Source: Sphaerulina vaccinii (taxonomy: Eukaryota; Ascomycota; Dothideomycetes; Mycosphaerellales; Mycosphaerellaceae). Taken from it: DNA of 64,000 nucleotides. The translations under genes were made by a program, and so were the position numbers. The DNA lies in NCBI GenBank assembly GCA_022570795.1, contig JAKUDP010000014.1:1302001-1366000 (forward strand), given 5' to 3'. How positions within the stretch are numbered: the first letter of the stretch is position 1; each line of letters starts with the position of its first letter. Shown here in pieces: positions 44,337 to 56,166 of this stretch. Under the pieces are notes generated by a model. It was given only the letters and a program-made list of their open reading frames with translations, was not told where the DNA came from and made no database searches.

Positions 44337-45555
44337 GGTGGAATGTGATGGTGAAGGAGGAGTTGAGGAAAGTCTGTGAAGCTGTTGCTCGTCAGCACTC
44401 GATCGCGAAGTATAGTAAGAAGTGCAAGTGAGCAAGGTGTGCTAGCGATCAGTATTGGTGTTTCATGCCATGACGGCTAAGTCTAACATCTATATGGAAA
44501 CCATAGTTCATCATCGTAGCAAGAGGGCAGAGGTGCAGTTGGACATACTTCACTGTTGACCTTGGAGGCTTTTTTTTAGTACTAAGGCGGGACTCGATTG
44601 GAGGGGCGCGAGGTGGGCGGAGGTTGTGCTCGTCGCTGGAAGGTCGCGTCGAGGTTTGGCGTTATTGATGCATGCTGTAAGATGCTCGGTGAGGTTTGCT
44701 GGACCAGCGGATTGACGGGAGGTGTGGTTAATGTCATTGTTAGAGTATAGTCTTGCAGAGAGATCAGAAAATTGTAGCTTCCGTGCCCGCCATCGGCAGT
44801 CGTTGCCGAGAACTCCGATCAACATCACTCTTTTGCGATACCCTCCATGCTCACGACATGACACGCGTTGTTGGAGTCGTTACACTTCTTCTCGCTTTCT
44901 GAGACTCTGTGGATAGGACGAGCACCACTAAAGGACGAACATGTTGCCTTAAGGACATCGAACGACTCGAAATGCGGATGCAACAACGTGTCAACCCTAT
45001 CGCGTCCGAACGCGTAACAAGACGAGCTATGGCATGAAGAGGCGCAACATCAAATGAGGTCAGGAGTATGGTCCGGAGAGTATTACGACGCTCTCACATT
45101 TTGTCGCGCTTTCCGCAAACTGGCGTTTGTGCATTCAGCGTCTGCGAGGTCTCGAATTGAAGTGCTTCACTTCACTTCAGCTGAGTTCCAGCAATGCTAA
45201 CCATCTCCTTCCTCTGTACATCACAAAGGAGGACACCGAGGAAGCTGTCCTACCCATGTCGCCCCAGCTTTTCTTTGACACCTCTCTTCTCGTTTGTTGC
45301 TAACCAACAGCGGCGCCAACAAAGGCCTTATGCGGACTGCCGTTCTTTGTGTAACTTCACCTGTCACCTTGGATCCACAAATCAAACGGTTTTGAAATGT
45401 GAGGTTTGAGCTGTCCGCGGCTTTCTACGACCTTCACCTCCGACACACGTTTGACAAAACAAACACCACCTACCAAACTATCTGGTATCTTCGCCAAGCC
45501 AGCCGACTTCACAGTCGCCGAGGTGACAAGAGAGCAAACTCGCCGATCAGTAGCG
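44337..45555. promoter_or_regulatory. divergent promoter region of ADE4 and the RID-like gene
   Basis: A 1.2-kb head-to-head spacer. A T8 run lies near 44571. An open frame runs upstream of and into the methyltransferase ATG, without an ATG of its own before 45556. No defined operator is seen. Confidence 0.4.
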
Positions 45556-47978
45556 ATGGCGGGCTTCGACCTCAATCTGTCGGGCCAGCACTCATCGAGG
45601 TTTGGTGTCAGCTCTTCTATGTCGCGCACGAGCTCGCCTGCAAGCTCTCGGACCATGTCGACAGGACCAGGCGCGATCGATCTCACGGGCTCTGATGATG
45701 AAGAAACGGCGTGCCCGACGAGATCGAAAGGCAAAGGCAGAGCGCATATGCACAGCGAGGACTCTGCACCGCCATCTCCGGCAGCGAATGTCATCAACTT
45801 GGACGACGACGATGATGAGGTGACTTTCTTGGGCATGACTCAGAAGGAGATTGAGGACGTCAACAACGAACTCCTAGAGGAGGAGAATCATACACAGCAA
45901 GCATTGGCCCATCACACCGACCATGCATTAGCTACAGAGGCTCCTGCCAACCACGAGCTTGTCGACCATGCTACGATCTCGGCCGGCACTTTCACCACAG
46001 AAATTGGTGCAGATGAGCGCTGGGAGCTTGATGATGGAGATTTCATGCGCGTCCAGTACATCTTTCGCGACGTAACACGATCTCGAAAAGACCCAGGCGC
46101 GTACATTATGCGTGGCCAGCTGATGCGCCGCCAACGAGCCATAAACAAAATGTTTGATAAAGTGATCAACGAGCTGGTAATGGTCATTCTGGCTCACAAA
46201 GATGATGAGCGCCCACACCTCGTCTCTGGCTTAGAGGACAGGCCACTCACATCATTCATGCGAAAGCGAGAGATCGTGCTCACGAATGCCCTCTATCCGG
46301 AGTACCGCTTCCGCACACTTGGCAACGAAATGCAATGGTTCCAGGACGGAATCAAGTCTGACGGCACGCCGGGTGACGTATGGAACGAGCCAAAGATAAT
46401 GAACGAAGCGAGCTTAGTTTGTCGCATGAAATGGGTCACACGATATGTGATGAATGGCAGGAAAGAGAAGATAGTCTCCGAGGCATTCCGAAGACTGCTC
46501 GAGCACGAAGCCGATCCCGGTCGCAGCAAGTCACCGGCTGCATTGCTGAAAGCCTACCGGAGGCCAATAAAGGAGTTCAGGGACAGGGCGAAGGGAACAC
46601 CACGTCGGAAAGTGTCGCGTGTCAGAGCCAGCTCAGGACGATCGCCAAAGCGTAGCATCGAGTCAATCACTATCAGCGATTCCGAGGACGACCTGCTAGA
46701 GGCAGCACACGCCTACTGTAAGAAGAGGAAGACAAGTGTGATTTCATCGACTACGAAGCTGAACGAATCCATTGAACTTCCCGCTGGCATGCAGACTACT
46801 AGCAGCATCACGTTCCGACGCGTGACGAAGGCGCCCATTCCAGACAGCCAGGAGGCATCCAAGTCATCGTCCAAACCAAAACCAGCCCCAGGTAATGCTA
46901 GAGTACCGCGCTCCCAGCACACGGTCCTAGATGCGTTTTGTGCTAGCGGTGGCGTCTCTGAGGCAGCGAAGATGGCTGGCTTGTTGGTCAAATATGGAAT
47001 CGATAACAAGGCTTGCGCAGTGCGGACACACCGAAAGAATCATCGTCAATGCAACACGATCCAACAGGGCATGTCCGAATTCATCTATGGCATCGCTACT
47101 GGCGAGATCGATGTCGATATCGTGCACTCCTCTAACCCCTGTCAATTCTGGTCTCCCAACCATACTACCGCGGGCAAGAATGACTACTCAAACAGAGCTC
47201 TGGCATACACCGTCCTAGAGTCGATCGTGAAGATGCGGCCGCGAGTGTGCACTTTCGAGCAAACCCCGGGACTTTGTATATTGCAGGAGCATAGAGACCA
47301 CTGGCGCATGTTCGTGCGTCAGCTAACAGATACGCGCAAGGCCGGGTACGATGTGGAATGGAGGATTGTCAACCTTGCCGACTATGGCAATCCACAAAAG
47401 CGTCGACGTCTCATCATCTTTGCAGCTTGGTATGTCAGTTCTAATGCGTCCGTGCGTAACAATGCTAACTTCTTGACAGCCCAGGACAAGATCTACCAGA
47501 GTTCCCGGCGCCGACCCACGGTCCACCAGGTTCAGGCTTGCGACCCTACGTGACCGTCAACGAGGCGCTCGCCAACATACCTGCATGGGCTACTATGCAC
47601 AACCCACGGGAGATGCGGAACAAGCACATCGCATGGCGACAGAAGTGGCCTGGCAAGCCCGAGCCACCAGTTGCAGATGGCGATCGTCCACTGCACTTGT
47701 TGATCGACACGCACGGTCCACGAGGACTGCACCCTAACGGCAAACGAAAGTATACCGTGCGCGAAGTTTTGCGCCTTCAAGGCTTTCCAGACACCTACGA
47801 GTACCATAGCGACACACCAGGGAAGCCGCTCACTTATGGCGACGCAATGACGATGGCCGGAGATGCCGTACCGCCCAAGGCTTTCAAGCCATTCATGGTA
47901 CAGTGCAAGATTGCACTTGAGAAGACTGATGAGATGGTCGCCAACTACAATCCGCCACCAATTGTGTTCGATGATTGA
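45556..47978 (+). CDS. RID: RID/Masc1-type C5-cytosine DNA methyltransferase
   Basis: Two exons: 45556-47429 and 47480-47978, with a 50-bp intron. The product is 790 residues. The catalytic half carries motif I (VLDAFCASGGVSEA, 457-470), motif IV SNPCQFWSPNHT with the catalytic Cys529, motif VI as EQT (568-570) where most enzymes have ENV, motif VIII QKRRR (614-618) and motif X GDAVPP. PCQ plus EQT is characteristic of the fungal RID/Masc1/DmtA group, linked to repeat-induced point mutation or methylation induced premeiotically. Residues about 150-345 look like the BAH-like region (GDFMRVQYIFRDV). The N-terminus has acidic SUMO-interaction-like stretches, AIDLTGSDDEE (40-50) and VINLDDDDDEV (79-89). 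The ATG at 45556 is the first in frame. Nuclear location is inferred. Confidence 0.87.
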
Positions 47979-48325
47979 GTCTCGAGCTCGGTCGTCATTA
48001 CCATTGTCAGCAACTTGCAGCATTGTACGCTTGGCGTCACGGACAACGAAGTAGAACGAACAGAATCAGAGCACACAAAGATTCTACTTGTGCTTTGGAA
48101 GGCTTAGCGGGTCTTTGAATACAGCACCGCTTGCTATCGGGTTAGGGTGGCAACTGCTAGCTTCGTTTTATGATCGAAGCGATGAAATAGCAGAAGAGAT
48201 GGGTGGTTTGGCGCTGTATTGTAGGGTATCGCAGACTACAGTGAAGTTCAGTTCAATTCTGGAGACGGACCTTTCGATGTGTCACAACGCTCACGACAGT
48301 AAGGCTCTGCAGTACCTATATAGAC
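47979..48325. other. convergent 3' spacer
   Basis: About 0.35 kb between the stops of the RID-like and TYW3 genes. Nothing recognised. Confidence 0.5.
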
Positions 48326-49477
48326 TCATGCATCAGCTTGCCTCTGATGTACCACAGGGCCATGACCTCTCTCCGCCAGCATCTTCGGCTTCTCAGCAGG
48401 CAACGGATCACCCTTCGGCACACTTTCATGCACCTGAGATCCTTCAGCTCCAACATCGCCATTATCACCATCGCGCGCTTCGGCTTCAGCTTCTCGTGCT
48501 CTTCTCTGCTTCTCAACCTCCTCCTTCCTCTTCAGCCCCTCCTGCCTCTTCCTCTCTCTCCTCACATCTTTGTCTTCCCACTCACCAGCATCACCCTTCT
48601 TCGTTTTCTCATCACCTCTGGGCTGCAGCAGATCTTTCGCGAACCTCTCTTTCCTCTCCCCATTCGCCACAAACCTCTGATTAGCCAAGTCCACCAGAGT
48701 CCTCAGATACCCTTCCGAGACCATGGGATGGATCTCCTCCGTATCTGGATCTTGCCAAGCGATGAGACTTTCCAATGCGAGACCTTGCGTGCGGATCCCA
48801 ACGTGTGGTGTTGGTTCTGAGCCAGTGATGCCAACGATGCCTGATTCGCGGAAACCTGCGGACAAGGCAGAAGAGAGGCAGCGTTGAGCTGAGGTGAGTG
48901 AGGATGTGAGGATATGGAGGATCTGTGAAAGGAAGGAATAAGAAAATGATAGAAGAGAAGAAGGCAGATATGAGGTACTTACCATTGGTTCGAATTTGAA
49001 ATGTACAAACCTGATCTTCTTGTCTTCTGTTGATGCAGGAGTGAAAGATATCTTCGCGCCAGCATTGGGTAGTTGGAAGAGTCGAAATAGTGCTCCTTCA
49101 TCTTGCATGGACTTGACATCTACTGGGTCATGAGAGACGAACAGCCATTTTCCGCCACCTTTCCCTTGATTTGAGGATGAGATGTTCGTGCTCTCATCGT
49201 CCTGATCGCCTTTCGTTTTGGCAGCTCCTTCCAGAAATACAGATATCCTTCCAGCACAACTACTCGTCGTGACATACTCATCAGTTTCGTTGATCTGGTT
49301 GACAAGTTGTCGTATGTTGGGATCTACGGCTCCAATTGGAGATAGATCTTTGTATTCTTCATCGGGTCGGTTTAGTTCTTGTAAGATCTTTCGTTTCTTC
49401 TCGGAGAACACGGAAGGTTGAGGCATTGTCCTCAATCTTGAGATATACGAGTTGATCGACTCGCTCACTGCTTGCAT
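48326..49477 (-). CDS. TYW3: tRNA wybutosine-synthesizing protein 3
   Basis: Two exons: 49477-48983 and 48922-48326, with a 60-bp intron (GTAAGTACC...TTTCACAG) whose length is a multiple of three, so the frame is open through it; splicing gives 363 residues. Family landmarks are DLSPIGAVDPNI, the Ser/Cys motif YVTTSSCAGRISVF, KWLFVSHDPV, FKFEPM and GFRESGI. TYW3 uses SAM to N4-methylate the wybutosine intermediate on position 37 of tRNA-Phe. The intron's pyrimidine-rich end and consensus sites favour splicing over retention. The C-terminal 90 residues are a charged Lys/Arg/Glu helix and low-complexity tail not found in short homologs. Confidence 0.9.
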   Translation of the reverse strand: MQAVSESINSYISRLRTMPQPSVFSEKKRKILQELNRPDEEYKDLSPIGAVDPNIRQLVNQINETDEYVTTSSCAGRISVFLEGAAKTKGDQDDESTNISSSNQGKGGGKWLFVSHDPVDVKSMQDEGALFRLFQLPNAGAKISFTPASTEDKKIRFVHFKFEPMVSTSYLPSSLLSFSYSFLSQILHILTSSLTSAQRCLSSALSAGFRESGIVGITGSEPTPHVGIRTQGLALESLIAWQDPDTEEIHPMVSEGYLRTLVDLANQRFVANGERKERFAKDLLQPRGDEKTKKGDAGEWEDKDVRRERKRQEGLKRKEEVEKQRRAREAEAEARDGDNGDVGAEGSQVHESVPKGDPLPAEKPKMLAERGHGPVVHQRQADA

Positions 49478-49697
49478 GTGGAAGTTGTAGGGTGGCGTTG
49501 TATGTGAAAGAGAGGTTTGACATCGAGAACAGATTCAAGCAAGCTTCTAATTTAATTCATGCAGAAATTCGTCCATTCGCTAGCGGCGGCGCTAACCGAA
49601 CCAATTGATCAATGGCACTTAGGACGCGTCTCCCAACGCGTCTCGCGTGACCAGATTTCAGACATCAACACTTGAAACAAACAAGAGACTTTTTAAG

Positions 49698-52190
49698 ATG
49701 TGTGGAGCCTGCCGTGAGGATGAGGAAGATGAAAGTGATGCTTTCGGCGAAGAAGAGATAGCTGAGCCTCCCAGGCGAGGCACAATCAAGAAGCAACCTT
49801 TACGGAACGAAATATGCAACGCCCTCGACAGACCTGGCGAGGAATGGCTGCTTCAAGCAGCACTGCAGAAATGGACGCAATTGGATGTTGAGACACTGCC
49901 CGAGGGTGAAAGGACCTGGCCTAGAGAGCTGATCTACCGCCTGAAGCACCAATACACAGAGGCCAGCAAGACCAGTTTATCGATCAGCAAGTTGCATGGG
50001 GCGGATCTAGCCAAAACTAAGACATTGCAACATCTTGCGAAGCAGTCTGGCTTCACCGTGCTGCTGGCTATTATGGAGCGCTTCGTAATGGCAGGCGAGT
50101 ATGAAACATTTGATGATATCGTCACACTGCAGAAGGTCTTTGATCTCTCTGGCACGCTTCTCGTCTCTGCAGTTCCGACCAAGGAAGAGAATGTGCTTCA
50201 AGCCGACGTGTACAGCGATGACAGCAAACCTGATGATAGTGAGCATGAAGACTATATGGGCAAACCTGGTAAAGACTCGGACAAGTTCTGGTACCGCGAT
50301 ATCGTAAGTGCCCATCTATCGTTGTAAGGCCTGTCGATGTTGATATTCTCCAGGTTATGGTGCTGATCAGAGAGGACATGGTTGTTGACTTCTTGACCAG
50401 ATGCTTTCGCGAAAAGCATGAAACCATCGAGTACTTTCCACAGCGGCCTCGAGGTCCTGACGCTGTCTCACTATTACAGGCTCTTACAAAGCAACTCAAC
50501 GCAGAACCAGACAGCTTTGGAGCCAAGCAAAGGCTTCGAGAGGTCTGTAATTTCTTCCTTCAGGCCAACCTCGCAGAGCTCACAAGAGCCGAGAGGTACG
50601 CAACGTCGAGCATTCCAGATCAGAACTCCTCACTATGGGCCAGAAGGAAGTCAGAGGTGTATTACCCGACCTTCGACGATGCTGTCTTGGAGAACATCGT
50701 GCTTGCGGCTTCTTCGCTCAATGATGCTAGGATGGTGCAGCAAGCTGTGCGCTGTGTGAGGGACAAGCTACCTTCTGATGCTGTCCACAGTATCAGAGAC
50801 ATGATGTTAGCATCCAGCTCGTCAGATCGAGAGATGCTGTTGCCAATGTAAGTTTGACACAGAGCATATCACGTCAATGTGCTAACGATTAGCAGTCTCA
50901 AACAGGCAACTGATAACTATTGCACGTTTCCCGAGCGATACCGCCTCTTGTGCGGCTTCATCGCTCTCGACGAGCACGAAGATTGGGCGACCGCATCAGT
51001 GGTCAAGGCGCTGGAAGACTCACCAAAAGCCAATGGCCACGACGGCTTCGCAGTGTATGAACTACTCAAAGGCCTGCCAAGAGAGCATCCCGTCCAGCGA
51101 CGGTAAGCTCATATGTTCTGCCATTTGCTGCACATTCGCGTTCTGACATGACCACTCCAGGATCGTCACTGCAGTACAGCAATTAGCGCCAAACAACGGC
51201 CACTTCATCGTGGTGTTGCTAGGCTCTATCTGCATCAACCATGACCAGGCACTCGATGATCAGATGGTCAAGGCGGTTTACATGGATTTGTATGCACCTG
51301 CCAGCTTCGATCTGCTTGTTCGCGAGAAGCCGACGCAGAATTACTCAGCGCGGCACTTCAGGAAGCCAGAGCCCGTGAGGATCGAGCATAACTCCGGTGG
51401 ACTCCTGGCGGCCATTGTTCTCTATGGCCTGCATCTGCAGTGTCCTGACGTCAACAAGAATCTTAAGCACCAGCTCAAAATTGATCCGGAAGCGACCACA
51501 GTCGACACTCCGGATGTGTTCTATCTGCCAGTAGTCAGGGACCTGCTACCAGAGTTCGGTCGGTCAGGCCTTGAGGACAGCATCAAGTCCATACTTTCGA
51601 CAATGGTCACAGATATGCTTGTAGAGCTCATTGTTCGGTCAGTCCCAAGGCAACCAATCATCTCTGGTAGCTGGACTCGTCCTGGGGTGTCTTGTTCTTG
51701 CCATGACTGCCAGGCGCTGACTGCCTTCCTCCGCAGTGCAACTGAGCGTGTTGGCCGGTTTCCAATGGGCAAAATGAGACGCCTTCACCTTCATCAAAGA
51801 TTAGACGCCTCTCGACAGTTTTGCACTCATGAGACTGAACGAAGAGGTAATCCTCAACCTCTGGTAGTGACGAAGAAAGACATTGGTGCTATGGCACAAT
51901 CAGCATGGACAATTCGTGTCGAGAGCGTAGCAGCAAAGACCCGCGAGCTTCGAAGAGACTACCTCAAGATGGCTGTAGGCGAACAATACGAGCGCATATT
52001 GAACCTGTGGGACGTTGTAGTCGATTGGAACAGAGCAGCTGCGTGTCTGCAGAGACCGCCACTGCGGGAGCTTTCTGACACTTCCGGCAATGCTGGAGCT
52101 GGGACCAAAAGGAAGGCGGAGGATGCTGCGGGGTCGACTTTGCCAAACAAAAGAGCACCGATGGTGATTGATCTGTGCGACTCTGATTGA
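49698..52190 (+). CDS. large fungal protein of unknown function, SIM-like C-terminus
   Basis: Four exons: 49698-50303, 50354-50847, 50896-51102 and 51161-52190, with introns of 50, 48 and 58 bp. The product is 778 residues. I do not recognise a characterised family. The N-terminus is acidic (MCGACREDEEDES). The middle is predicted helical with no membrane segments. Near residues 600-645 a Cys/His patch, CSCHDCQALTAFL followed by RRLHLH, may bind metal or nucleic acid. The C-terminus has a basic KRKAED patch and ends VIDLCDSD, which fits a SUMO-interacting motif (hydrophobic core plus acidic residues). A nuclear role is plausible but only inferred. All four exons join in one frame, which supports the model. 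Confidence 0.7.
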
Positions 52191-53401
52191 GGAGGCAGAA
52201 TGCTGTCTGGCGATCAAGCCATTGGAAACCAGGCCTTTCCGAAGACCATTTGACGAGTCCCTCTGAGTCTTGATCGCCATGCGCCAGTATCGAGGATCTC
52301 CGCGAGATCGTCGACGGAGCCAAGCTGTCCTTGCTGCTTGAGAAGACATGAGTAGACTACGATTTGACTGCCCTTGGATACAGGTGCCAATTGCAGGGCT
52401 CGTCATTCAGTGCGAGGTGGGAGCTATTTGAGCCGGAGGTAGTTCAATATAGCAAAGCTCGGTCGTTGCTGGTGAGATGGCACTAGGAGGCACTGTACGC
52501 CATGTCGTATGACAGGCATCGTCGCTATAAATGTACCTCCATTCGCATCGTTCCGGCGTGCCATTGCTCAACGATCGTCTTCTCGAGCTCGAATCGCTTC
52601 TCTTTGGCGATACTGAGCGACCTACAGTGCAGTATAGGACAAACCCAGTACTCCGCGGCCTTCCTGTGACATTCACTATAGTCTGGCAGAGTGGATCAGT
52701 CTGTGTAGGCCGTTGAGTACACTTGCGAGTGGCGAGTGGTGCGTTTGCTTGTACTGTGGCCGGATCCGAATGGCGAGGCAGTCTGGCGAGCAGTGACTTG
52801 ACACGAACAAGATGCAAGTCGATACAGATGGCATGTTCTCCTGCACGATGCTACCGGGTGGTTGTCATGGCCCGCCGTTGTTGCGATGACAGCCCACGGG
52901 GAAAGGCGTGGATTTGTGGGTCTGTCATTGGACGACATCTCAGCCTCAACGGCAACTCGTCTTTGATGTCCCTGATGATCGTACCAAGACTGCGCCAAGT
53001 GCGAAGAGTACGAAGCATCATCCCGTGCTGCAGGAACTGTAAGTCTCGACATTGCGAAGAATCTCACTTCGCTCCTACCTCAACACCACCTTTCCTCTGT
53101 CTGGCCCTCCTTCACCACCGCCGCCGCATACTGCAAATAACACCTCCGCTCGTTTCGCCACACGCTCACCTCGGTCGCTACTGCCCGGCCAACACGAGAA
53201 AGCGACTGCCAAGTCACTCCGCCACCTCCGTGAGACCATTCGCCGCCGTGCGCTGGCAAAGGCTTGCGCGTAGCCAATACTGCATCACGAAAAGTCTATA
53301 CCGATAGCGACACGAGAGACGAATACCGCGCGTCTTCCTGACGACTCTGGCCTGAGTGGCCGATTTCTCCCTGAGGCATCAGCACCACAAACACCGCGAC
53401 T
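52191..53401. other. intergenic stretch, no gene recognised
   Basis: About 1.2 kb. One fairly long open frame (52723-53307, +) has no family features or plausible composition, and I do not call it. The rest is presumed promoter of the GH76 gene. Confidence 0.45.
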
Positions 53402-54877
53402 ATGAAGGCGACAACAGCATTCAGCGCCCTGCTGGCAGCGCGCTCAGCTGCTGGTCTCACTTTGGACTTGCAGGATCAGAACAGCATCAAGAGCGCGGCG
53501 CGGACATGCGCAGATGGCATGTTGAGTTTCTACAAGGGCAATGTCACAGGAGGAATCCCAGGTCTGCTACCTGGACCATACTACTGGTGGGAGGCCGGAG
53601 CCATGTTCGGCGCTATGGTGGAGTAAGTCATTGGCTATATGAAGAGATAGGATGTCATGGCTGTGGCATGGGTGCTAATGAGTTCGCAGTTACTGGTACT
53701 ATACGGGAGACACCACATACAACGATGTCACGACCGAGGCGCTATTATTCCAGGTCGGACCTGATGAGAACTACATGCCACCTAACCAGTCGAAGTCGCT
53801 TGGTAACGACGATCAAGCATTCTGGGGCATGGCAGCAATGTCAGCGGCCGAGGCCAACTTTCCAAACCCTCCAGCAGATAAGCCACAATGGCTGTCATTA
53901 GCACTGGCAGTATTCAACTCGCAAACAGTGCGCTGGGACACAACATCCTGCGGAGGTGGTCTCAAATGGCAGATCTTCACCTTCAACAATGGCTACAACT
54001 ACAAGAACTCCATCTCGAACGGTTGCTACTTCAATCTTGGTGCGCGCCTGGCTATGTATACAGGCAATGCCACCTATGCAGAGGAAGCCGACAAGATGTG
54101 GGACTGGGTTCGCACGGTTGGCCTGATCAGCAACGAGTACTTTGTTTATGACGGTAGTGATGACACTCTGAATTGCACGGAGCTGAACCACATTCAATGG
54201 TCATACAATGCTGGCGTCTTCCTTTACGGCGCAGCGACCATGTGGAACTTCGTAAGCGTATCTGAGATCTCCGAAGCATTGTGCAACCTACTGACGAATC
54301 CCAGACACAAGGCACAGCCGATGAATCCAAGTGGCGTGAACGCACCCAAGGCATGTTCGATGGAGCCGCGAAGATCTTCTTCCAGAACAACATCATGTAC
54401 GAAGTAGCCTGCGAGCCATCTGGAAACTGCAACATCGATCAACAGTCTTTCAAGGCTTACCTCTCGCGCTGGATGGCAGCCTCTATCAAGGTGGCACCCT
54501 GGCTTCACGACTCTGTCCTGCCACTTCTTCAAACCTCTGCCACAGCTGCAGCAAAGTCATGCACTGGAGGTGCAGGTGGAGTGATGTGCGGAACCAAGTG
54601 GACCGACGGCGTCTTCGACGGAGCATTGGGTGTTGGACAACAGATGAACGCCTTGGAGGTCATCCAGAGCAATCTGATCGACACTGTACAAGGTCCTCTT
54701 GGAAACAAAACTGGTGCTTCTTCCGTTGCCGATAACCCCAACGTCGGACTGGGCGGAGACAAGAACCCGCTCGCGCCTCCCACTGCTATTACCACTGCGG
54801 ACCGCGCGGGCGCTGGTATCGTCTCGGCATTGGTCATTGTTGGTCTGGTTGGTGGTGCTTGGTGGATGGTGGCATAA
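53402..54877 (+). CDS. GPI-anchored GH76 protein, Dfg5/Dcw1 family
   Basis: Three exons: 53402-53622, 53690-54251 and 54305-54877, with introns of 67 and 53 bp. The product is 451 residues. A signal peptide (1-18) is followed by the GH76 fold: GLLPGPYYWWEAGAMFG, the catalytic Asp pair in LGNDDQAFWGMAA (D114, D115), LKWQIFTFNNGYNYKNSISNGCYF, HIQWSYNAGVFLYGAA, and a disulfide-rich tail (CTGG...MCGTKW). The C-terminal hydrophobic segment (GAGIVSALVIVGLVGGAWWMVA) is a GPI signal. Dfg5/Dcw1 proteins are thought to transfer GPI-anchored mannoproteins to cell-wall glucan and are needed for wall integrity. Confidence 0.92.
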
Positions 54878-55839
54878 GAAAGATTCATATTCACGACAAA
54901 AAACATAAGAATGAGCATAATGCTAATGCTACGGACACTGCCACTACGGCACAGTTGGGGAGGTGTTGGATGCCAACCATTGATTTGCCATCTCATGAGA
55001 TTGGGTGGGACTCGAGGCGTTTTGTGAGTGATTGAACCATTATCAAAGGGACATCGACGGATGTGTATATTACATGCTTCCACAATGACGAAAGATATTC
55101 TACCTATACCCTAACAATGAGTGCACTATCAACATTGACAGCACAACGACACCTACCCAGAACTCCTCACCATCTCATGTGACCGCATCGAAATGCGGCT
55201 AGCCATCTCATATCTCCTATCTCCCTTCGCTTCGGCGACTCCTGCTCGGTCTGCTCGCCGACGTGATGTGTCACAAAAGGATGCGACATCAACCACAGCA
55301 GATCAGGAGAGAAAAAAGTGGGCGAACTACGGAAGAGATCCACTGGAGATTTTTTAATCCTTGCAACCTGTTTAGCGGCGGTTACGTGTGACCCCTGTCT
55401 CGCGGGGTTTCTAAACGAAACGAATAGCGATGCAGGGCTTGTTTGCTGGTGCATTGTCCTTTCTGTGATGAGAGGAGAGGAGAGGGAACTCTGTGAGGTG
55501 TATTCGAGGTTTGGTCACTGATTGGCAAGAGCTCGTTGTTTGGGAAGGGAGGAAGAGATGTCTGAAGAGGACTGAAATTATTTCATTCCTTGTTGGTACA
55601 AATAGCCCTCGACAGTGGCATTCAGCGCTCTGTCAACGTAGCAGCGCCGTCGCTGCCCACTGTTGATCCTCAGCGATCACACTGACGCTCAGTACCGATT
55701 CACGAACTTTTCGCCAAGTTGATCCCAAGCACCCAGCAACCCATGTTGTGAAGGAACAATGAAATTCCGAGAGAGAAAACCATACTCCCGCTAAAGTTAC
55801 AGCAATAAAAAGAATACAGCATTATCGTCTTCTCACTCC
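54878..55839. other. convergent intergenic spacer
   Basis: About 1 kb between the GH76 stop and the zinc-ribbon protein stop. Nothing recognised. Confidence 0.45.
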
Positions 55840-56166
55840 TCAAGCAACCTCGGTCCCACACTGTGGACATCTCTTGCCAGGTATAACCCATACTGTTGAG
55901 CCTCTTGCGTAGCAGTTGGGACATTTGCGACCTGGGACCTGCACGAGATGGTCAGTGATGTGATCTTCAGACGATGAGTGGAGATGTAGTCTTACAGGTC
56001 GTTCGCGTATTCCACTGATGTTGATTGTCAAGGAGTTGGTTTCTGTGATGAGGGAGTATGTGCTTGAGTCGCTGTCGCTGTCGATCGAAGAGCATGCTGT
56101 GAGTGGCGGGAATTGTTCGATGCCTAGACGACGCAGTCTTTCTTCACGTTGTGTGTTGTAGGACAT
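55840..56166 (-). CDS. small CxxC...CxxC zinc-ribbon protein
   Basis: Two exons: 56166-55996 and 55938-55840, with a 57-bp intron (GTAAGA...GTGCAG). The product is 89 residues. The first exon is acidic and Ser-rich (SSIDSDSDSSTYS). The second encodes a compact ribbon: GRKCPNCYARG, then GKRCPQCGTEVA at the C-terminus. The four Cys suggest one bound zinc. There is no signal peptide. I do not recognise the family; a protein- or RNA-binding adaptor is possible. Because the intron is a multiple of three, retention would give a 108-residue variant with an insert before the ribbon. Confidence 0.6.
   Translation of the reverse strand: MSYNTQREERLRRLGIEQFPPLTACSSIDSDSDSSTYSLITETNSLTINISGIRERPVRLHLHSSSEDHITDHLVQVPGRKCPNCYARGSTVWVIPGKRCPQCGTEVA

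Noticed and set aside
52723..53307. Open frame of about 195 codons on the + strand in the GH76 upstream region
   Set aside because: The composition is Arg/Cys/Ser-rich and erratic, with no signal peptide, motif or splice support. It looks like a chance open frame in promoter sequence.
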